Positions 1-7,236 of a stretch of DNA of 64,000 nucleotides are shown piece by piece. Position 1 is the stretch's first letter; every line of letters begins with the position of its first letter. The notes beneath the pieces are model-generated. The model searched no databases. It saw nothing but the letters and a program-made list of their open reading frames with translations, and was not told the DNA's origin. Origin of the DNA: an uncultured Sulfitobacter sp. (GTDB lineage Bacteria > Pseudomonadota > Alphaproteobacteria > Rhodobacterales > Rhodobacteraceae); the NCBI GenBank assembly GCA_947492925.1, contig CANLOQ010000001.1, positions 1,054,001 to 1,118,000 on the forward strand. The letters are read 5' to 3'. A program made the position numbers and the translations under genes.

Positions 1-2
1 AG

Positions 3-203
3 AACAAGCGCGTCGAAGACGGCTTCCTCTATGTGACAGTAAAGCGCGCGGTCGAGGTGGTTGCTGCCCCTGAAGCCAAAGTCGCACAGAGGGTTGCCAA
101 AGCGTTAGCGAAATTCTTCTCTCCCGACTTTGATCGAACAGAGCGTGTTCATATGTGGGATCGCCGCGCCTCGTTGCGGCCCCTGAATCCCGGTGCGGGA
201 TGA
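3..203 (+). CDS. Partial phage-element protein, function unknown (C-terminal end)
   Basis: An open frame enters from the left edge and runs to a TGA at 201-203. The visible 66 residues are charged and basic near the end (valine- and lysine-rich, then Arg-Ala-Ser-Leu-Arg-Pro). Its stop overlaps the start of the next gene as ATGA, the usual sign of translational coupling, which is the main reason to believe the frame. I do not recognise the family. It belongs to the plus-strand cluster that faces the terminase genes of the integrated element and probably forms one transcript with the next two genes. Confidence 0.5.
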   Translation, partial: NKRVEDGFLYVTVKRAVEVVAAPEAKVAQRVAKALAKFFSPDFDRTERVHMWDRRASLRPLNPGAG

Positions 204-562
204 TTAAGTCAGAGGATGATTTGTTTCGGCTGTTCGGTGGCGATGATCCCACCAAGCCCGGAAACAGCGAAAGAGCCTTCACCACAATCCAACTCGAACT
301 TGAAGATCGCAGGGAATTTGACCGCTTTCGCGGTGATCCCGCAAAGTCGCCTCAGCAGAACGTTGCAGCGTCTCGAAAGCTGATAAAGAAAGTCGAGCTA
401 ACCGACCCCAACCGCCACTATTTGTTAGTCGGCGGTAAGAGAGAGGTGTGCGTCGATCAATCCCGCCTGTTGAAGGTCGGGAGGGCAATGCGTGATCCTG
501 AGTTGATGGTTCGGTATCTGGGGCAGTCACTCCAGCAGAGCGGCGAAATTAGCCAACACTGA
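200..562 (+). CDS. Hypothetical protein upstream of the TIR gene
   Basis: A 120-residue protein. An in-frame start at 155 exists, but the ATG at 200 is chosen because it overlaps the stop of the preceding gene by four bases (ATGA). The protein is acidic at its N-terminus, has a charged middle (ELEDRREFDRFRGDP) and ends with a helical-looking segment. No signal peptide or membrane segment is visible, so it should be cytoplasmic. I do not recognise a family. The gap to the TIR gene is about 100 bases, so the two may be co-transcribed. Partner, regulator or unrelated passenger are all possible. Confidence 0.55.
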   Translation: MIKSEDDLFRLFGGDDPTKPGNSERAFTTIQLELEDRREFDRFRGDPAKSPQQNVAASRKLIKKVELTDPNRHYLLVGGKREVCVDQSRLLKVGRAMRDPELMVRYLGQSLQQSGEISQH

Positions 563-650
563 TGCGGTCAGGTTCTGGACACGCTTCCGAAACGTGAGGC
601 TGCGTGTTACTCCTGCGTCAAAGAAACCCTGTTCGCAGAAGCAGGATATT

Positions 651-656
651 GGAGGG
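651..656 (+). promoter_or_regulatory. Strong Shine-Dalgarno that fixes a TTG start for the TIR gene
   Basis: GGAGGG lies six bases before TTG at 663. The conserved beta-strand opening of the TIR fold (KVFISWS) begins directly after this codon, while the residues that would precede it in the longer open frame do not look like part of the domain. Confidence 0.65.
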
Positions 657-662
657 TCGGTT

Positions 663-1649
663 TTGAAAGTATTTATTAGTTGGAGTGGAAAACGAAGCAA
701 AGCCGTGGCCAATGCTTTGCATAGCTGGCTTCCCTACACACTGCACTACGTGAAACCATGGGTTTCAGATAAGGACATCGGGGCTGGTGATCGGTGGGCG
801 CAATCAATTGCGGGAGAATTGGAAAGCTCTAACTTCGGAATAATCTGCATTACCCCAGAGAATTTGCAGTCTGAATGGATATTGTTCGAGGCGGGCGCTC
901 TTTCTAAGTCGATGCTGGACGCCAAAGTGATCCCGCTTCTCTACGGTCTCGAATTGAGTGATCTGAGTGGTCCCTTGTCTCAGTTTCAGGCGCAAAAATT
1001 CGAACTTGAAGGGATCACCGAAGTCGTGCGCTCAATCAACAAGGTTGCTGATAGCACCATTGGGGAAGAAATCATTTCTCAGACTGTTCCCGCGCTATGG
1101 CCGAAGTTGCAGGAGGAACTCGACAAAATACCAGACACACAACCAGAAGAGAAACACATGCGCCCACAGCATGAAATTCTTGAGGAATTGGTGTCAGGTG
1201 TGCGCGGCCTTAACTCACGTATGCGCGACTTTGATCCCGAAATGATGGAGAGGGATCGGTACTACCGAAAACGTAAGATGCGTTTCCATCCTCGCATGTT
1301 CGAGGAGTTTGCATACTCCGCGCGGGAAATGGGTGATGGGCCAACCGCACTGCTTCTAATGGCCGGATACCTGAAAGAAGATTTTCCTTGGCTTACGGAA
1401 CTGTTGACTGAGTCCTATCGCGAAATTCGAGATGGAGGACCGGAGGTAGCAGAAAGAGTGCTGCACCGTCTGCTTCGGACAACAAAAAACATGGGCCGGA
1501 GCAAGATGATGCACGAAATGGCGGGAAGCTCCAAAGATGCGATGATTATGATGGAAGAATTGCCGATGTTCCTAGACATGACGCTTCACCACATGATCGA
1601 ACGCAACAGTGTTATGCCGCCCGACAAAGAGGACGAATCCGAAGACTAA
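663..1649 (+). CDS. TIR-domain protein, probable NADase-type effector
   Basis: 328 residues from the TTG at 663. Residues 2-150 form a TIR domain of the bacterial TIR_2 type: KVFISWSGKRSKAVA opening, a DKDIGAGDRW loop near 36-45, and SEWILFEAGALSK at 70-82, where Glu76 is in the place of the catalytic glutamate of NAD-cleaving TIR domains. Residues about 165-328 are a separate helical, methionine-rich region with no family I recognise. It may be the sensing or oligomerisation part. Bacterial TIR proteins commonly deplete NAD or make a nucleotide signal during phage defence; that role is inferred here from the domain and from its place at the edge of a phage-like element, convergent with the terminase operon. 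No signal peptide or membrane segment is seen. Confidence 0.85.
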   Translation: MKVFISWSGKRSKAVANALHSWLPYTLHYVKPWVSDKDIGAGDRWAQSIAGELESSNFGIICITPENLQSEWILFEAGALSKSMLDAKVIPLLYGLELSDLSGPLSQFQAQKFELEGITEVVRSINKVADSTIGEEIISQTVPALWPKLQEELDKIPDTQPEEKHMRPQHEILEELVSGVRGLNSRMRDFDPEMMERDRYYRKRKMRFHPRMFEEFAYSAREMGDGPTALLLMAGYLKEDFPWLTELLTESYREIRDGGPEVAERVLHRLLRTTKNMGRSKMMHEMAGSSKDAMIMMEELPMFLDMTLHHMIERNSVMPPDKEDESED

Positions 1650-1736
1650 GAAGACCGCGCTTGTAACGTTGGTTGACCTTTGCTCCTACCATCACACCCG
1701 ACGCCCCAAAGCCGCGCGTGCTACCCCGGTTTCGCT

Positions 1737-1800
1737 GCGTCTCTCGTCGATCTCAAGGCACATCGGCCCAAGCGGGTTTGGCGAGCGCGACGAGAGACGC
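1737..1800. repeat. 13-bp perfect inverted repeat between TIR and terminase genes
   Basis: GCGTCTCTCGTCG at 1737-1749 is repeated as its exact reverse complement at 1788-1800, 38 bases apart, just beyond the stop of the terminase nuclease gene (1803). No T-run follows on either side, so it is not a standard intrinsic terminator. The 153-base gap 1650-1802 holds nothing else I can identify. Confidence 0.55.
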
Positions 1801-1802
1801 GT

Positions 1803-2540
1803 TCACCACCACCCGCGAAGGGTCTGCTGCACGGCGAGGCCCGCTTGCAGATATTGCGAGGCGAACCCACCGAGGATCAGCGCGATGCCCAAGTCGCCGT
1901 GTCCGCCCGCGCTGCGGCTTTGGCTGATGATCTGGTTGCCCGCCGCCGTTGTCGTCGTCGCGAAGGAAGCCAAGTCGGCCTCGATCTCGTCGCGCAGGGG
2001 CAAGTCAGGGGCGAATTTGAGATCACCCGACGCGAACAGCACGGCAAGATTTTCGATCATGAAGGTTTTGCCCGCGTTGACATACCGCGAACCCTTCTTC
2101 GACCAATCCTGCCCGCCCGTCATCTGCACCGCTTTGTGATCGACGCCTTGATCCCAAAGCATGTCCGAGACAACGCGCCCTATGGAAGTGCCGTCGATTG
2201 CAAGTTCTGACTTCCCACCGAACGGTGGCGCGTTGCGCAGGCGCACGAGATGGTCCACCACATCGACATAGGACACGCCACGGAAGCGGTCGGCGTAGAT
2301 CACCGTGCGCTCTCGCGGGCCGACGATGATCTTGCTGTCGTCCACAATGGGCAGAGCTTGGTCCTTGATGACCACCACAGCCGAAAAATCATTTGCCTGA
2401 CCCAAATCTGCGGCAACCCAATAGCGTTGGTAGCCCGAAATACGCGGGATTGCGGGGTCTTGGTTGGTCTCGTTCACCACCTCGCCGTCCGGCAGATAGA
2501 CGAGGTTCAATTCGGGTTCGTAATTCAGAGTCTCGGACAT
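1803..2540 (-). CDS. Large terminase, C-terminal nuclease half (separate gene)
   Basis: 245 residues matching the RNase H-like nuclease domain that normally forms the C-terminal half of phage large terminases. Candidate metal-binding acids are Asp45 (AADLGQANDFSAV), Asp116 (ELAIDGTSIGRVV) and Asp216 (GHGDLGIALIL), spaced as expected for the family. The domain would cut concatemeric DNA during packaging. It starts with ATG inside the end of the ATPase gene (16-base overlap, different frame) and has its own GGAGG seven bases upstream, so it is translated as a separate chain. It is the last gene of the packaging operon; no portal gene follows on this strand. Confidence 0.8.
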   Translation of the reverse strand: MSETLNYEPELNLVYLPDGEVVNETNQDPAIPRISGYQRYWVAADLGQANDFSAVVVIKDQALPIVDDSKIIVGPRERTVIYADRFRGVSYVDVVDHLVRLRNAPPFGGKSELAIDGTSIGRVVSDMLWDQGVDHKAVQMTGGQDWSKKGSRYVNAGKTFMIENLAVLFASGDLKFAPDLPLRDEIEADLASFATTTTAAGNQIISQSRSAGGHGDLGIALILGGFASQYLQAGLAVQQTLRGWW

Positions 2541-3307
2541 ATCGCAACCTCCGTTTTGCTTGTCGCTTGTTCGATGATGGAAAGGTCGAAATACGCCTGA
2601 CCATCGGCCAGCATTTCGACTTCGATTTCTTGGCGGAACTTCGTCGCGGAGAGCGTGCGGCGCATCCGTTCGACTTTTTCGGCCAGCCTTGGAATGTCCG
2701 TGCCGCGCACGACGATGCGGTGGATGCCGTCGCCGGGTTTGGCGTCGAGGAACAGCCGCGCGAAATAGTTGTTCTTGCCTGCGGGCGTGCTGCTGAAAAA
2801 CACCTGCCCGTCTTTCGTCAGCATCGGCAGGACGCCTGAGATCAGGTCTTCACCGCCGTTCTCGCCTTGCAGGAAGGCGCACTCGTCGATGATCAGCAGC
2901 GACACCGACGGATAGCCTCGGATCGTGTCCGACGTGGACGGCAGCGCAACGACGCGCGCCCCGTTCGACATTTCGAGTTCGGTCAAGGTCGAACGCGTGA
3001 TGACCAATTCCGTGCGGCGAAGCTGCTGCCCGATTTCTCGGGCGATGATCTTCGCCTGCCGCTCGGCGGGAGCGACGCATATGGTCAGGCTGTCGGGGAC
3101 GTGCAATTCCTCGACGGCACGCGCGGCCAACACCGAGGTTTTGCCCGCCTGACGGCCCACGCGCAGAGCAATCTCTGACGCCTGCGTGGTGAATGCCTCA
3201 AGCTGCCACGGATCAGGCGCATGGCCGATCCAATGGCTCAGGCGTGCGACGGGATCGAGATCACGTTCGAGGCCCACGCACCAATCATGGAGGGCGTCAA
3301 ACGGCAT
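2525..3307 (-). CDS. Large terminase, N-terminal ATPase half (separate gene)
   Basis: 260 residues from ATG at 3307, chosen because it overlaps the stop of the upstream gene by 11 bases and because the longer frame upstream of it looks non-coding. The motor ATPase signature is complete: Walker A GRQAGKTS at 51-58, Walker B LLIIDE at 137-142, and the coupling motif SSTP at 172-175. It would power DNA translocation into procapsids. The chain ends shortly after the ATPase fold, with TGA inside the start of the nuclease gene. Family members are usually single chains of roughly 450-600 residues, so ATPase and nuclease are split here. Confidence 0.85.
   Translation of the reverse strand: MPFDALHDWCVGLERDLDPVARLSHWIGHAPDPWQLEAFTTQASEIALRVGRQAGKTSVLAARAVEELHVPDSLTICVAPAERQAKIIAREIGQQLRRTELVITRSTLTELEMSNGARVVALPSTSDTIRGYPSVSLLIIDECAFLQGENGGEDLISGVLPMLTKDGQVFFSSTPAGKNNYFARLFLDAKPGDGIHRIVVRGTDIPRLAEKVERMRRTLSATKFRQEIEVEMLADGQAYFDLSIIEQATSKTEVAICPRL
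2548..2552 (-). promoter_or_regulatory. Shine-Dalgarno of the separate terminase nuclease gene
   Basis: GGAGG on the minus strand, seven bases before the ATG at 2540 and inside the ATPase coding sequence. It shows that the nuclease half is started independently rather than made by frameshifting. Confidence 0.65.
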
Positions 3308-3551
3308 TCTTCTGTCGCTCGTAGTAGGCGCGCATGTTGGCAACGCTGCATTGGGTGCAGTTGCGATTGCCGTCGCGCGGCGAGACATGGCCGTTTTTGC
3401 AGGCAATGCCCGTGAAGTAGAGTTTGCCGCCTTCCGCAATCATCACATCGCGGCTTTGCGGCAGGCGCGCCCAATCGGGCGACCCGGCTTCTGCGGCGGC
3501 GGCAAGGCGGTGGCTGTATTCGTCCCACCCTTCGAATTCTCGGTGGGTCAT
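3297..3551 (-). CDS. Small zinc-binding HNH-like phage protein
   Basis: 84 residues with a compact zinc-finger-like C-terminal half: Cys-Lys-Asn-Gly-His then Asn-Cys-Thr-Gln-Cys, the arrangement seen in small phage HNH-type proteins (CxNGHxSPR followed by CxxC). It lacks a clear catalytic HNH core, so nuclease activity is uncertain. Its start overlaps the stop of the small terminase gene (ATGA) and its stop overlaps the start of the terminase ATPase gene. HNH proteins beside terminases often assist cutting at the packaging site; that role is inferred from position. Confidence 0.65.
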   Translation of the reverse strand: MTHREFEGWDEYSHRLAAAAEAGSPDWARLPQSRDVMIAEGGKLYFTGIACKNGHVSPRDGNRNCTQCSVANMRAYYERQKNAV

Positions 3552-4135
3552 AGAACCTGCTCCTCTTTTGTGACCGACAAGACGTTGTGGCGCATGTGCT
3601 TGAGAAGCACGGGCTGAGCCTCGGGCACCTCGTCACAGACAGCGCGGAGGATGCTTTTCATCGTCACCCATTCGGGCGACTCCGCGAGCGTGACCGAGAC
3701 CGACAGGTTGGTCGCCATCTTGCCGTGCATGGTGGCAATGTCTTTGAGCACCTTGCGCAGCCCGTCCATCGCGGAGAGTGCGAACCCGTCGTCCTCGTTT
3801 TCCTCGGCCTTGGTGATCAGCTTTTCGACACGGCGCGCGAGGCTTTCATATGTCCTCGCCACGTCCATCCGTTCGTCGTTTAGAACGCGCGTCGCTTCGT
3901 CCAACGGTTCGACGCGCGCCTCGGCCAAGATCGCGCGTTCCATTTCCTCGGTGATGTGTTCCTTGCGGTAGCGCGAGACGGAATCCGGGTGCATCCCGAC
4001 ACGCTTCGCAACCTGCGCTTTCGACATGCCACCGGGCAGACCATGTTCCCCAAGGACGATCTGTTTGATGATCGTCTTTTTCTCGGGGTGCGTGTTGATC
4101 GTGCTTGGGCGTCCGCTGCCTTTGTTCCCGGCCAT
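3548..4135 (-). CDS. Probable small terminase subunit (DNA-binding)
   Basis: 195 residues from ATG at 4135, which follows the preceding stop as TGAAAATG. A longer frame from 4228 overlaps the upstream gene and is not preferred. Near residues 10-60 there is a helix-turn-helix-like stretch (GMSKAQVAKRVGMHPDSVSRYR), followed by helices (residues 60-150) that could oligomerise. Small terminases bind the packaging site through such an N-terminal domain and hand DNA to the large subunit, encoded two genes downstream. Assignment is by domain pattern and position rather than by a diagnostic motif. Confidence 0.65.
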   Translation of the reverse strand: MAGNKGSGRPSTINTHPEKKTIIKQIVLGEHGLPGGMSKAQVAKRVGMHPDSVSRYRKEHITEEMERAILAEARVEPLDEATRVLNDERMDVARTYESLARRVEKLITKAEENEDDGFALSAMDGLRKVLKDIATMHGKMATNLSVSVTLAESPEWVTMKSILRAVCDEVPEAQPVLLKHMRHNVLSVTKEEQVL

Positions 4136-4137
4136 TT

Positions 4138-4527
4138 TCAGGATACTCCCGCTGCTTTGGTTGAGGCGGTGATCGGCAAGCACGTATCGTCGCGATACCA
4201 ATTGATCCGCTCTTTCAGGCGGGTCCATTCCCCAACGGAGATGTCTTTCAAATGATCATGGACGCGATTTGCCGCCTCTTCCCTCATGCCCGCCGCGATG
4301 AGATCGCAGCGCAGCTTGCCAGCCTGAACGCCAGTCAGACGGAGCTTCATCACCTGCGCCAAGGCGACGATCAGCGCGTCCTGCGCGCTGTCTGACGGGT
4401 CGAGTTGGGCATGGTCGTGCTGCGTCACCACGGTCAGGTCGCGCAGCACGAACACCTCGTCTTCGGCGGAAAACCCGAGGACGACGCGATAGGCCCATTC
4501 AAAAGTTGCACGATCCTCAGGCGTCAT
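4138..4527 (-). CDS. Hypothetical phage-element protein
   Basis: 129 residues, mostly helical and acidic at the N-terminus (MTPEDRATFEWAYRVV), no cysteine cluster, signal peptide or membrane segment. Its start overlaps the end of the upstream gene by 11 bases and its stop lies two bases before the small terminase start, so it sits inside the packaging operon and is translationally coupled. The family is not recognised. Confidence 0.6.
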   Translation of the reverse strand: MTPEDRATFEWAYRVVLGFSAEDEVFVLRDLTVVTQHDHAQLDPSDSAQDALIVALAQVMKLRLTGVQAGKLRCDLIAAGMREEAANRVHDHLKDISVGEWTRLKERINWYRDDTCLPITASTKAAGVS

Positions 4528-5104
4528 TGGCTTTCTCCATCAACGCGAGTTTCGTCTGCATGTGCTGTGGCAGGTCGTCGGGCTGGTCCCAGGATTTGAC
4601 CATCATGCCCTCGGCGCGCAGACGTTGATACTGACGCGGGTCTGACCCCATCACATCGCGGCGCATGTAGGCGACCCGCTGATCTTCGTCTTTGATAACC
4701 GTGGTATTGGTGGCGGCGACATTGCCGCGTCCGCGACGGTGGGTGTCTTCGGGCTTGTCGGGATCGACGATTTCCAGCGTTGCACCGATCTTCGCCGCCG
4801 CTTCCTTGGCCGCGCGATACTTGGCAGGGTCGCGCGCCTCCGCACGCGTCAGGATGTGGGCGGGCTTGGTCCCTTTGGGGTAGTAGTTGCCGTCAGCGGC
4901 GCGCTTATAGCCCATGTCGGCAAGCTGTTTGTCCGTCTCGGTCTGCTGTTCGAGACGGCGTTGCATATCCTTCTTCTCGTCCAAGGTACGCGTATTGAAG
5001 TCGCGCAACCCGTCGAGTTTCTTTTGCTGCTGCCCCACAGTCTCGGTGAGCGCGGAAACCTGCTGAATGAGAGCTTTGAGGGCGGCGGATGTATCGTCGG
5101 CCAT
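4517..5104 (-). CDS. Coiled-coil phage-element protein, function unknown
   Basis: 195 residues. Residues 1-65 are a predicted coiled coil (ALKALIQQVSALTETV, then repeated Glu/Gln/Lys). The rest is charged with a short GYKRAADGNYYPKGTKP motif. It begins after a terminator-like hairpin and an AAAGGA ribosome site, so it may be the first gene of the terminase sub-operon. A scaffold-like or DNA-associated role would fit such a protein, but nothing proves it. Confidence 0.6.
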   Translation of the reverse strand: MADDTSAALKALIQQVSALTETVGQQQKKLDGLRDFNTRTLDEKKDMQRRLEQQTETDKQLADMGYKRAADGNYYPKGTKPAHILTRAEARDPAKYRAAKEAAAKIGATLEIVDPDKPEDTHRRGRGNVAATNTTVIKDEDQRVAYMRRDVMGSDPRQYQRLRAEGMMVKSWDQPDDLPQHMQTKLALMEKANDA

Positions 5105-5124
5105 TTTGAGATCCTTTCGTTCCT

Positions 5125-5160
5125 AAACAAAACGGACACAGGCGGAAGCCCATGTCCGTT
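5125..5160 (-). terminator. Terminator-like hairpin between two minus-strand operon parts
   Basis: AACGGACA and TGTCCGTT form an 8-bp stem around a 14-base loop, followed on the minus strand by a T-rich tail (TTTTGTTT). It lies between the gene ending at 5211 and the gene starting at 5104. The long loop makes it a moderate candidate; it could attenuate rather than stop transcription. Confidence 0.45.
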
Positions 5161-5164
5161 TCGC

Positions 5165-5184
5165 TGATTAGGACATGAAAGGAC
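5165..5184 (+). repeat. Copy 1 of a 14-bp element repeat
   Basis: TGATTAGGACATGA followed by AAAGGAC. The same 14 bases occur inverted at 10224-10237 upstream of the AlpA-like gene, also next to an AAAGGAC. Both copies lie in short intergenic gaps in front of minus-strand genes, so a shared operator is possible. Confidence 0.45.
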
Positions 5185-5210
5185 CGCCGATCCGTCATGC
5201 GAACAATTTA

Positions 5211-5621
5211 TCAAGCAGCCCTGGATGCCCCGACCGGAGAAGCAGGTGGAGCGCGTTTTGAAGGGGTGTTTTTTAGGTGGAGCCAACGCGCCCGAATGTC
5301 TTCGACGGCTTCCGCATGGCGCTGTTGGGCCGCGGGCGTTCGATCCGTCGGCATCGGGAAGTCGACACCCTCCATCATGCGGCGAACACGCTCACCTAGT
5401 ACGTTCCCGTCCCATCCGATCAGGCTGCACAGGAAGGCACGGTGGCGGGCGTGTGGGCCAGTTCGATCCGTCAGGAAGGCGATTACCCGATCCTGCTCCG
5501 CCTGCGTCGTAAAGGCCGCTTGGCCGTCGGATTTTGCGGTCACGAACAGGTCACGGTAGGCCTGCATGAGGATTGCCGTGATCAATGCCGCCTCAGGCGA
5601 TTGGGGGCTATCCCCAAACAT
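5211..5621 (-). CDS. Hypothetical phage-element protein
   Basis: 136 residues from ATG at 5621, which shares one base with the stop of the upstream gene (TGATG). The frame extends further upstream, but that part overlaps the neighbour. The sequence is helical, with a Phe-Leu-Thr-Asp-Arg-Thr stretch in the middle and a basic, alanine-rich end. No recognised family. It is followed by the hairpin at 5125-5160. Confidence 0.55.
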   Translation of the reverse strand: MFGDSPQSPEAALITAILMQAYRDLFVTAKSDGQAAFTTQAEQDRVIAFLTDRTGPHARHRAFLCSLIGWDGNVLGERVRRMMEGVDFPMPTDRTPAAQQRHAEAVEDIRARWLHLKNTPSKRAPPASPVGASRAA

Positions 5622-5887
5622 CAGGCTCGCAGTTGATCGACCACGGAGGCGATGTGCTGCCACGGGATCGGGAACGAATGGGGATGCACCTCGACTGTCA
5701 CGCCTTCGGGCTGCACAAGCACGTTATAGCCGTCGCGGTAGATGTTGCCCTGTTCGGGTTCGAGCGTCGATTTGAGGTCGTCCGCGAACTTGGCGGCGTC
5801 GGGCACGCCGAGGTTCGACGTGGTGTTCATGCGGGTGTAGGTGAGGGTGACGGCTTCGTGCTCGTCGATGGTCGCGGTGATGGTCAT
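5621..5887 (-). CDS. Hypothetical small phage-element protein
   Basis: 88 residues. Start chosen at ATG 5887 because AAAGGA lies seven bases upstream; an ATG six bases earlier has poorer spacing. The N-terminal half alternates in a beta-like pattern (MTITATIDEHEAVTLTYT). It is coupled to the next gene by TGATG. Upstream, 5888-6115 is the divergent promoter region shared with the DUF3800 gene; no clear promoter boxes could be fixed there. Function unknown. Confidence 0.55.
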   Translation of the reverse strand: MTITATIDEHEAVTLTYTRMNTTSNLGVPDAAKFADDLKSTLEPEQGNIYRDGYNVLVQPEGVTVEVHPHSFPIPWQHIASVVDQLRA

Positions 5888-6115
5888 TTTCATGTCCTTT
5901 GTATTAAGGCGCGCACCGGGTTCATCGCGGCAGGTAGGAGAGCCGATGCTAGGCCATTCCCGATGCGCGCAGACCCAGCACGAAATGCGTATCACCCGCC
6001 GTTGGGGCGTTGTTCCGGGGAATGAGGTGGAGAAGCAACAACTTGAGGTGGAGATCAGACTTTCGGCGCGCTAACCTCAATTCAGTATTTCACGATCAAA
6101 AAAGGCTTCGATTCT

Positions 6116-6835
6116 ATGCATCTACTTTACTATGACGAGGTGAAGTACGATCCCCCGACACAACCAAACTTTTGGCTTGGCGCGATCTGCGTGGACGCGA
6201 ACGATGTATCCATGGTCGAAGATGCGGTGAATGACGTTTCCGAGACAGCTTTTGGTTCGCGTTTGCTCGCCAAAGAGACCGAGTTTCACGGAAAAGAAAT
6301 CTCTGGCGGTCGTGGCAATTTCAAAGGCCGAGACTTCGCGGAACGATTGGATATTTTGGCGCAGCTACTGCGTATTATCGAACACGAGAAAGTAAAACGT
6401 GTCTACATTCGGATCATCCCCGAGAACATCACGCACTCTACCACGCCTCCCGACGAAATTGCCTTCATGTACCTGATCGAACAGGCGGACTCTCTGTTTA
6501 AGAGTTTGGGGTCAGTGGGGATGTTGTTTGGAGACTATGACGAACCCTTTGTTGGGCCATCGGTGGCGTCGCTTTCTCGCTTTCGCGCAGGGGGAACACA
6601 TTGGAACAGAGGACGAGAAATCGAGAACATAATTGATACCGTCCACTTTGCGCGCTCCCATCACAGCAGGATGATCCAACTCGCGGATGTGTTCCTTTTT
6701 TGTATGCAGTTCATGCAGCAGGACAACTCCAAGGGATGGAGGAAAGGCGTGGCCGATGTGATCGCGGCAAGCGGTATTCAGACTTGCTCACGCGTCCGAG
6801 TTTGGCCGAGTGAAGCCCAGTGGTACAGGTGGTAA
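6116..6835 (+). CDS. DUF3800 domain protein
   Basis: 239 residues. The family pattern is visible: acidic pair near the N-terminus (YYDEVK, Asp7-Glu8), a middle GDYDEP, and the conserved C-terminal block SHHSRMIQLADVFLF. DUF3800 proteins are predicted to have an RNase H-like fold and are common in mobile elements, but their activity is not settled. This is the only plus-strand gene between integrase and terminase, with its own promoter region and ribosome site (AAGG about 8-10 bases upstream), so it looks like an independently expressed cargo gene. It carries no signal peptide. Confidence 0.8.
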   Translation: MHLLYYDEVKYDPPTQPNFWLGAICVDANDVSMVEDAVNDVSETAFGSRLLAKETEFHGKEISGGRGNFKGRDFAERLDILAQLLRIIEHEKVKRVYIRIIPENITHSTTPPDEIAFMYLIEQADSLFKSLGSVGMLFGDYDEPFVGPSVASLSRFRAGGTHWNRGREIENIIDTVHFARSHHSRMIQLADVFLFCMQFMQQDNSKGWRKGVADVIAASGIQTCSRVRVWPSEAQWYRW

Positions 6836-6925
6836 AGAGACGACCGACGCCGAAATCGGCTGGCAAGGTGAAGAACCTCTGCACTGCCGGTCGTAGGCGC
6901 AATGTGTGCGTCATCCACCGACTAG

Positions 6926-7129
6926 TCAACCAAATTGCCGCCGAGCAAGAAATATGTCAGCCTTGGTGACGGGTTTTGAGGTCTTTTTCGCGGGCCGTTT
7001 GATAGCGCGTTTGAAACTCCCTCGGACTTCTTCGCATCCGTCTTGTTTTTCTGGGTAAACTCGCACCGACCCTACTGATATGTGTTCAGTCGGTGGCGTT
7101 CGAAGCGGGTAGATGCGACCATCTCGCAT
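6926..7129 (-). CDS. Possible small basic protein
   Basis: 67 residues from ATG 7129, very basic in the second half (KRAIKRPAKKTSKPVTKADIF). No convincing ribosome site is visible, so it may not be expressed. Base composition and residue mix look more protein-like than the opposite frames in this 546-base gap (6836-7381), which otherwise holds only the inverted repeat at 7237-7278. Confidence 0.3.
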   Translation of the reverse strand: MRDGRIYPLRTPPTEHISVGSVRVYPEKQDGCEEVRGSFKRAIKRPAKKTSKPVTKADIFLARRQFG

Positions 7130-7236
7130 CAAGCAGGTGGAGATAGCGGGAGGAGATAGGCACGGGCTTTCCTTGGCACGTCCCGCGACCGTGCAGGCAA
7201 TGACGCTATTTCACCCCCCTACAGGCGTAAGGAAAA

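Noticed and set aside
2525-2540. Programmed frameshift joining the two terminase halves.
   Set aside because: The nuclease half has its own GGAGG and ATG with good spacing, and no slippery heptamer is obvious at the junction.
4905-5198. A 97-residue minus-strand frame beginning before the coiled-coil gene.
   Set aside because: It runs through the terminator-like hairpin and then in a shifted frame over the coiled-coil gene.
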